Of a stretch of DNA of 8,105 nucleotides, positions 7,362 through 8,105 are shown piece after piece (position 1 is the stretch's first letter; each line of letters opens with the position of its first letter). The stretch comes from Synechococcales cyanobacterium PMM_0085 (GTDB taxonomy: Bacteria; Cyanobacteriota; Cyanobacteriia; Elainellales; Elainellaceae). The stretch spans positions 1 through 8,105 of the forward strand of contig CASBQJ010000042.1 of the NCBI GenBank assembly GCA_949127705.1. Direction: 5' to 3'. The notes beneath the pieces are model-generated. The model saw only the letters and a program-made list of their open reading frames with translations. It ran no database searches and was not told the DNA's origin. Both the position numbers and the translations under genes were made by a program.

Positions 7362-7428
7362 AGGGGTGAAGCATTTGTATCAGTGTGCTGGCCATATAGT
7401 CGAGACTCGGTGCAAATGCTTCACCCCT
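7362..7428. repeat. 67-bp inverted-repeat (MITE/REP-like) element upstream of gyrA
   Basis: A perfect 16-bp inverted repeat, AGGGGTGAAGCATTTG at 7362-7377 and its complement at 7413-7428, encloses 35 bases. The enclosed segment has its own small palindrome, CGAG-A-CTCG, at 7401-7409. The arms resemble the GGGGYGAAGCATT-type ends of short palindromic repeats that I recall as widespread in cyanobacterial genomes; that comparison is from memory, not a search. There is no open frame for a transposase, and no clear target-site duplication. It lacks a T-run, so it is not a standard rho-independent terminator, although the stem would fold strongly in RNA. Confidence 0.8.
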
Positions 7429-7508
7429 ACCCCATCGGGCAACCCGTTTGGCAGGGCAATTTCCTTGCGGGAACACTACGCCATGCATGAATGGGGCGAT
7501 CGCTAGAA

Positions 7509-8069
7509 TTACCCCTTCGACCAACCAAACCCATCATTCACAGTCAGAGTCAACTCTACACTGGGTAAAACGGGGAGAACATCATGTTCGATTAACTCAG
7601 TGGGAAGTTGATTGGGACGAAAAACCAGAATTATTCGTTCGTCTGGATCAATCAACCAACCTAGCTGAGAACCATATTTAAGGCAGTGCAAAATATTGCG
7701 AATTACTTTCGTGGTTTTCTGATCCGGCGAAAGAATTTCTACCGTCCAGTCTGGAGGTTGAGTAAATGCATTGTCGATCTCTCCGGCGGCATCAAAGGGA
7801 ATTCGCCCCCAAACAAATACGGCGGCGTCAGGTACGATTGATCGTTCCCCAAATGTACAGCGCAGTTCTGGAAGAGCCATCGCAATTTTTGGTACTTCTG
7901 CAACGGCATTTATTGCACCACAAAATTTCAGTTGCAGACGAGCGTGTTTTCCCTGAGGCATGGGCTTTTGTTCGATGCGACCGTCTACAAATTCGCTGGC
8001 AGGTTTCGTTTCTGGCAGCTTCAGAAACTCCTCTAGAGCTAGCGTTGGGGGATGCGCAACACCTGTCAT
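7509..8069 (-). CDS. Uma2 family (DUF820) putative restriction-endonuclease-like protein
   Basis: 186 residues, the usual size for this family, which has a PD-(D/E)XK nuclease-like fold and occurs in many copies in cyanobacterial genomes. Its biological role is not established. Visible family landmarks: ASEFVDGRIEQ (24-34); VPDAAVF (79-85) with D81; DWTVEILSPDQ (107-117) with E111; and the strongly conserved GWLIDPDERI (137-146) followed by RPNQ (151-154). D81 and E111 are the likely active-site acids. No signal peptide or membrane segment is seen, so it should be cytoplasmic. The ATG at 8067-8069 is supported by AGGAG 8 nt upstream. Members of this family are usually single, mobile-looking genes, and it does not appear functionally tied to gyrA. 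It contains no HIP1 site, unlike the genes to its left. Confidence 0.9.
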   Translation of the reverse strand: MTGVAHPPTLALEEFLKLPETKPASEFVDGRIEQKPMPQGKHARLQLKFCGAINAVAEVPKIAMALPELRCTFGERSIVPDAAVFVWGRIPFDAAGEIDNAFTQPPDWTVEILSPDQKTTKVIRNILHCLKYGSQLGWLIDPDERIILVFRPNQLPTELIEHDVLPVLPSVELTLTVNDGFGWSKG

Positions 8070-8077
8070 CTGGCCTT

Positions 8078-8082
8078 CTCCT
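8078..8082 (-). promoter_or_regulatory. Shine-Dalgarno site of the Uma2 gene
   Basis: The minus strand reads AGGAG (within AGGAGA), 8 nt before the ATG at 8069, which supports that start. Only 23 further bases upstream are in the window, too few to locate a promoter. Confidence 0.7.
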
Positions 8083-8105
8083 GAGTAGAGAATGGGGACT
8101 AAGAC

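Larger units (their letters stand above)
310..7503. repeat. HIP1 octamers (GCGATCGC), at least 16 dispersed copies
   Basis: Exact GCGATCGC begins at 310, 511, 913, 1261, 1925, 1976, 2177, 2591, 3114, 4086, 4356, 4512, 4623, 5429, 6221 and 7496. HIP1 is the highly iterated palindrome of many cyanobacterial genomes. Fifteen copies lie inside genes; the one at 7496 is intergenic, next to the Uma2 stop. None lies within the Uma2 gene itself. Positions were read by eye, so a copy could have been missed. Confidence 0.93.
7139..7508. other. Intergenic region between Uma2 gene and gyrA
   Basis: I see no convincing gene in these 370 bases. It holds the gyrA 5' leader, A/T-rich at 7201-7260; a 67-bp inverted-repeat element (7362-7428); a 10-bp palindrome TCAAGCTTGA at 7321-7330; an imperfect direct repeat ending in TTGGGTGCC (7301-7318 and 7337-7353); a short inverted repeat AATGCT/AGCATT (7209-7214 and 7233-7238); and a HIP1 copy at 7496-7503. 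No hairpin followed by a T-run was found, so the end of the Uma2 transcript is not defined. The gyrA promoter presumably lies here. Confidence 0.7.

Noticed and set aside
7362..7428. Inverted repeat as a rho-independent terminator
   Set aside because: The loop is 35 nt long and neither side is followed by a T-run, so it does not fit a standard terminator.
7306..7506. 66-residue plus-strand frame in the intergenic region
   Set aside because: It runs straight through the inverted-repeat element, has no ribosome-binding site that I can see, and matches no family I recognise. It is most likely a translation of the repeat.

Overview
This window almost certainly comes from a cyanobacterium. The octamer GCGATCGC (HIP1, the cyanobacterial highly iterated palindrome) occurs at least 16 times in 8.1 kb, where about 0.1 would be expected by chance. 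The protein sequences also look cyanobacterial. I cannot name the genus.

All five genes I can support lie on the minus strand, so transcription runs from right to left. From the right: a Uma2/DUF820-family protein (7509-8069); a 370-bp intergenic region (7139-7508) carrying a 67-bp MITE-like inverted repeat and probably the gyrA promoter; gyrA or its cyanobacterial paralogue (4415-7138), a type IIA topoisomerase subunit A with an unusual acidic insert and acidic tail; lnt (2738-4402), apolipoprotein N-acyltransferase with an intact catalytic triad; and two tandem paralogous GT-C/family-39-type membrane glycosyltransferases. The first of these is complete (946-2661). The second (1-989) runs off the left edge.

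The four genes from gyrA leftwards are tightly packed: 12 nt between gyrA and lnt, 76 nt between lnt and the first glycosyltransferase, and a 44-nt overlap between the two glycosyltransferases. This suggests co-transcription, although the functions are not obviously linked. gyrA serves DNA topology, lnt finishes lipoprotein maturation at the membrane, and the glycosyltransferases probably move sugars from a lipid carrier on the outer face of the membrane. Only lnt and the glycosyltransferases share a cell-envelope theme.

I found no CRISPR array, tRNA, rRNA, transposase or obvious defence system. The most interesting points are the inverted-repeat element upstream of gyrA, the tandem glycosyltransferase duplication with HIP1 sites kept at the same codons, and several sequence oddities in GyrA.
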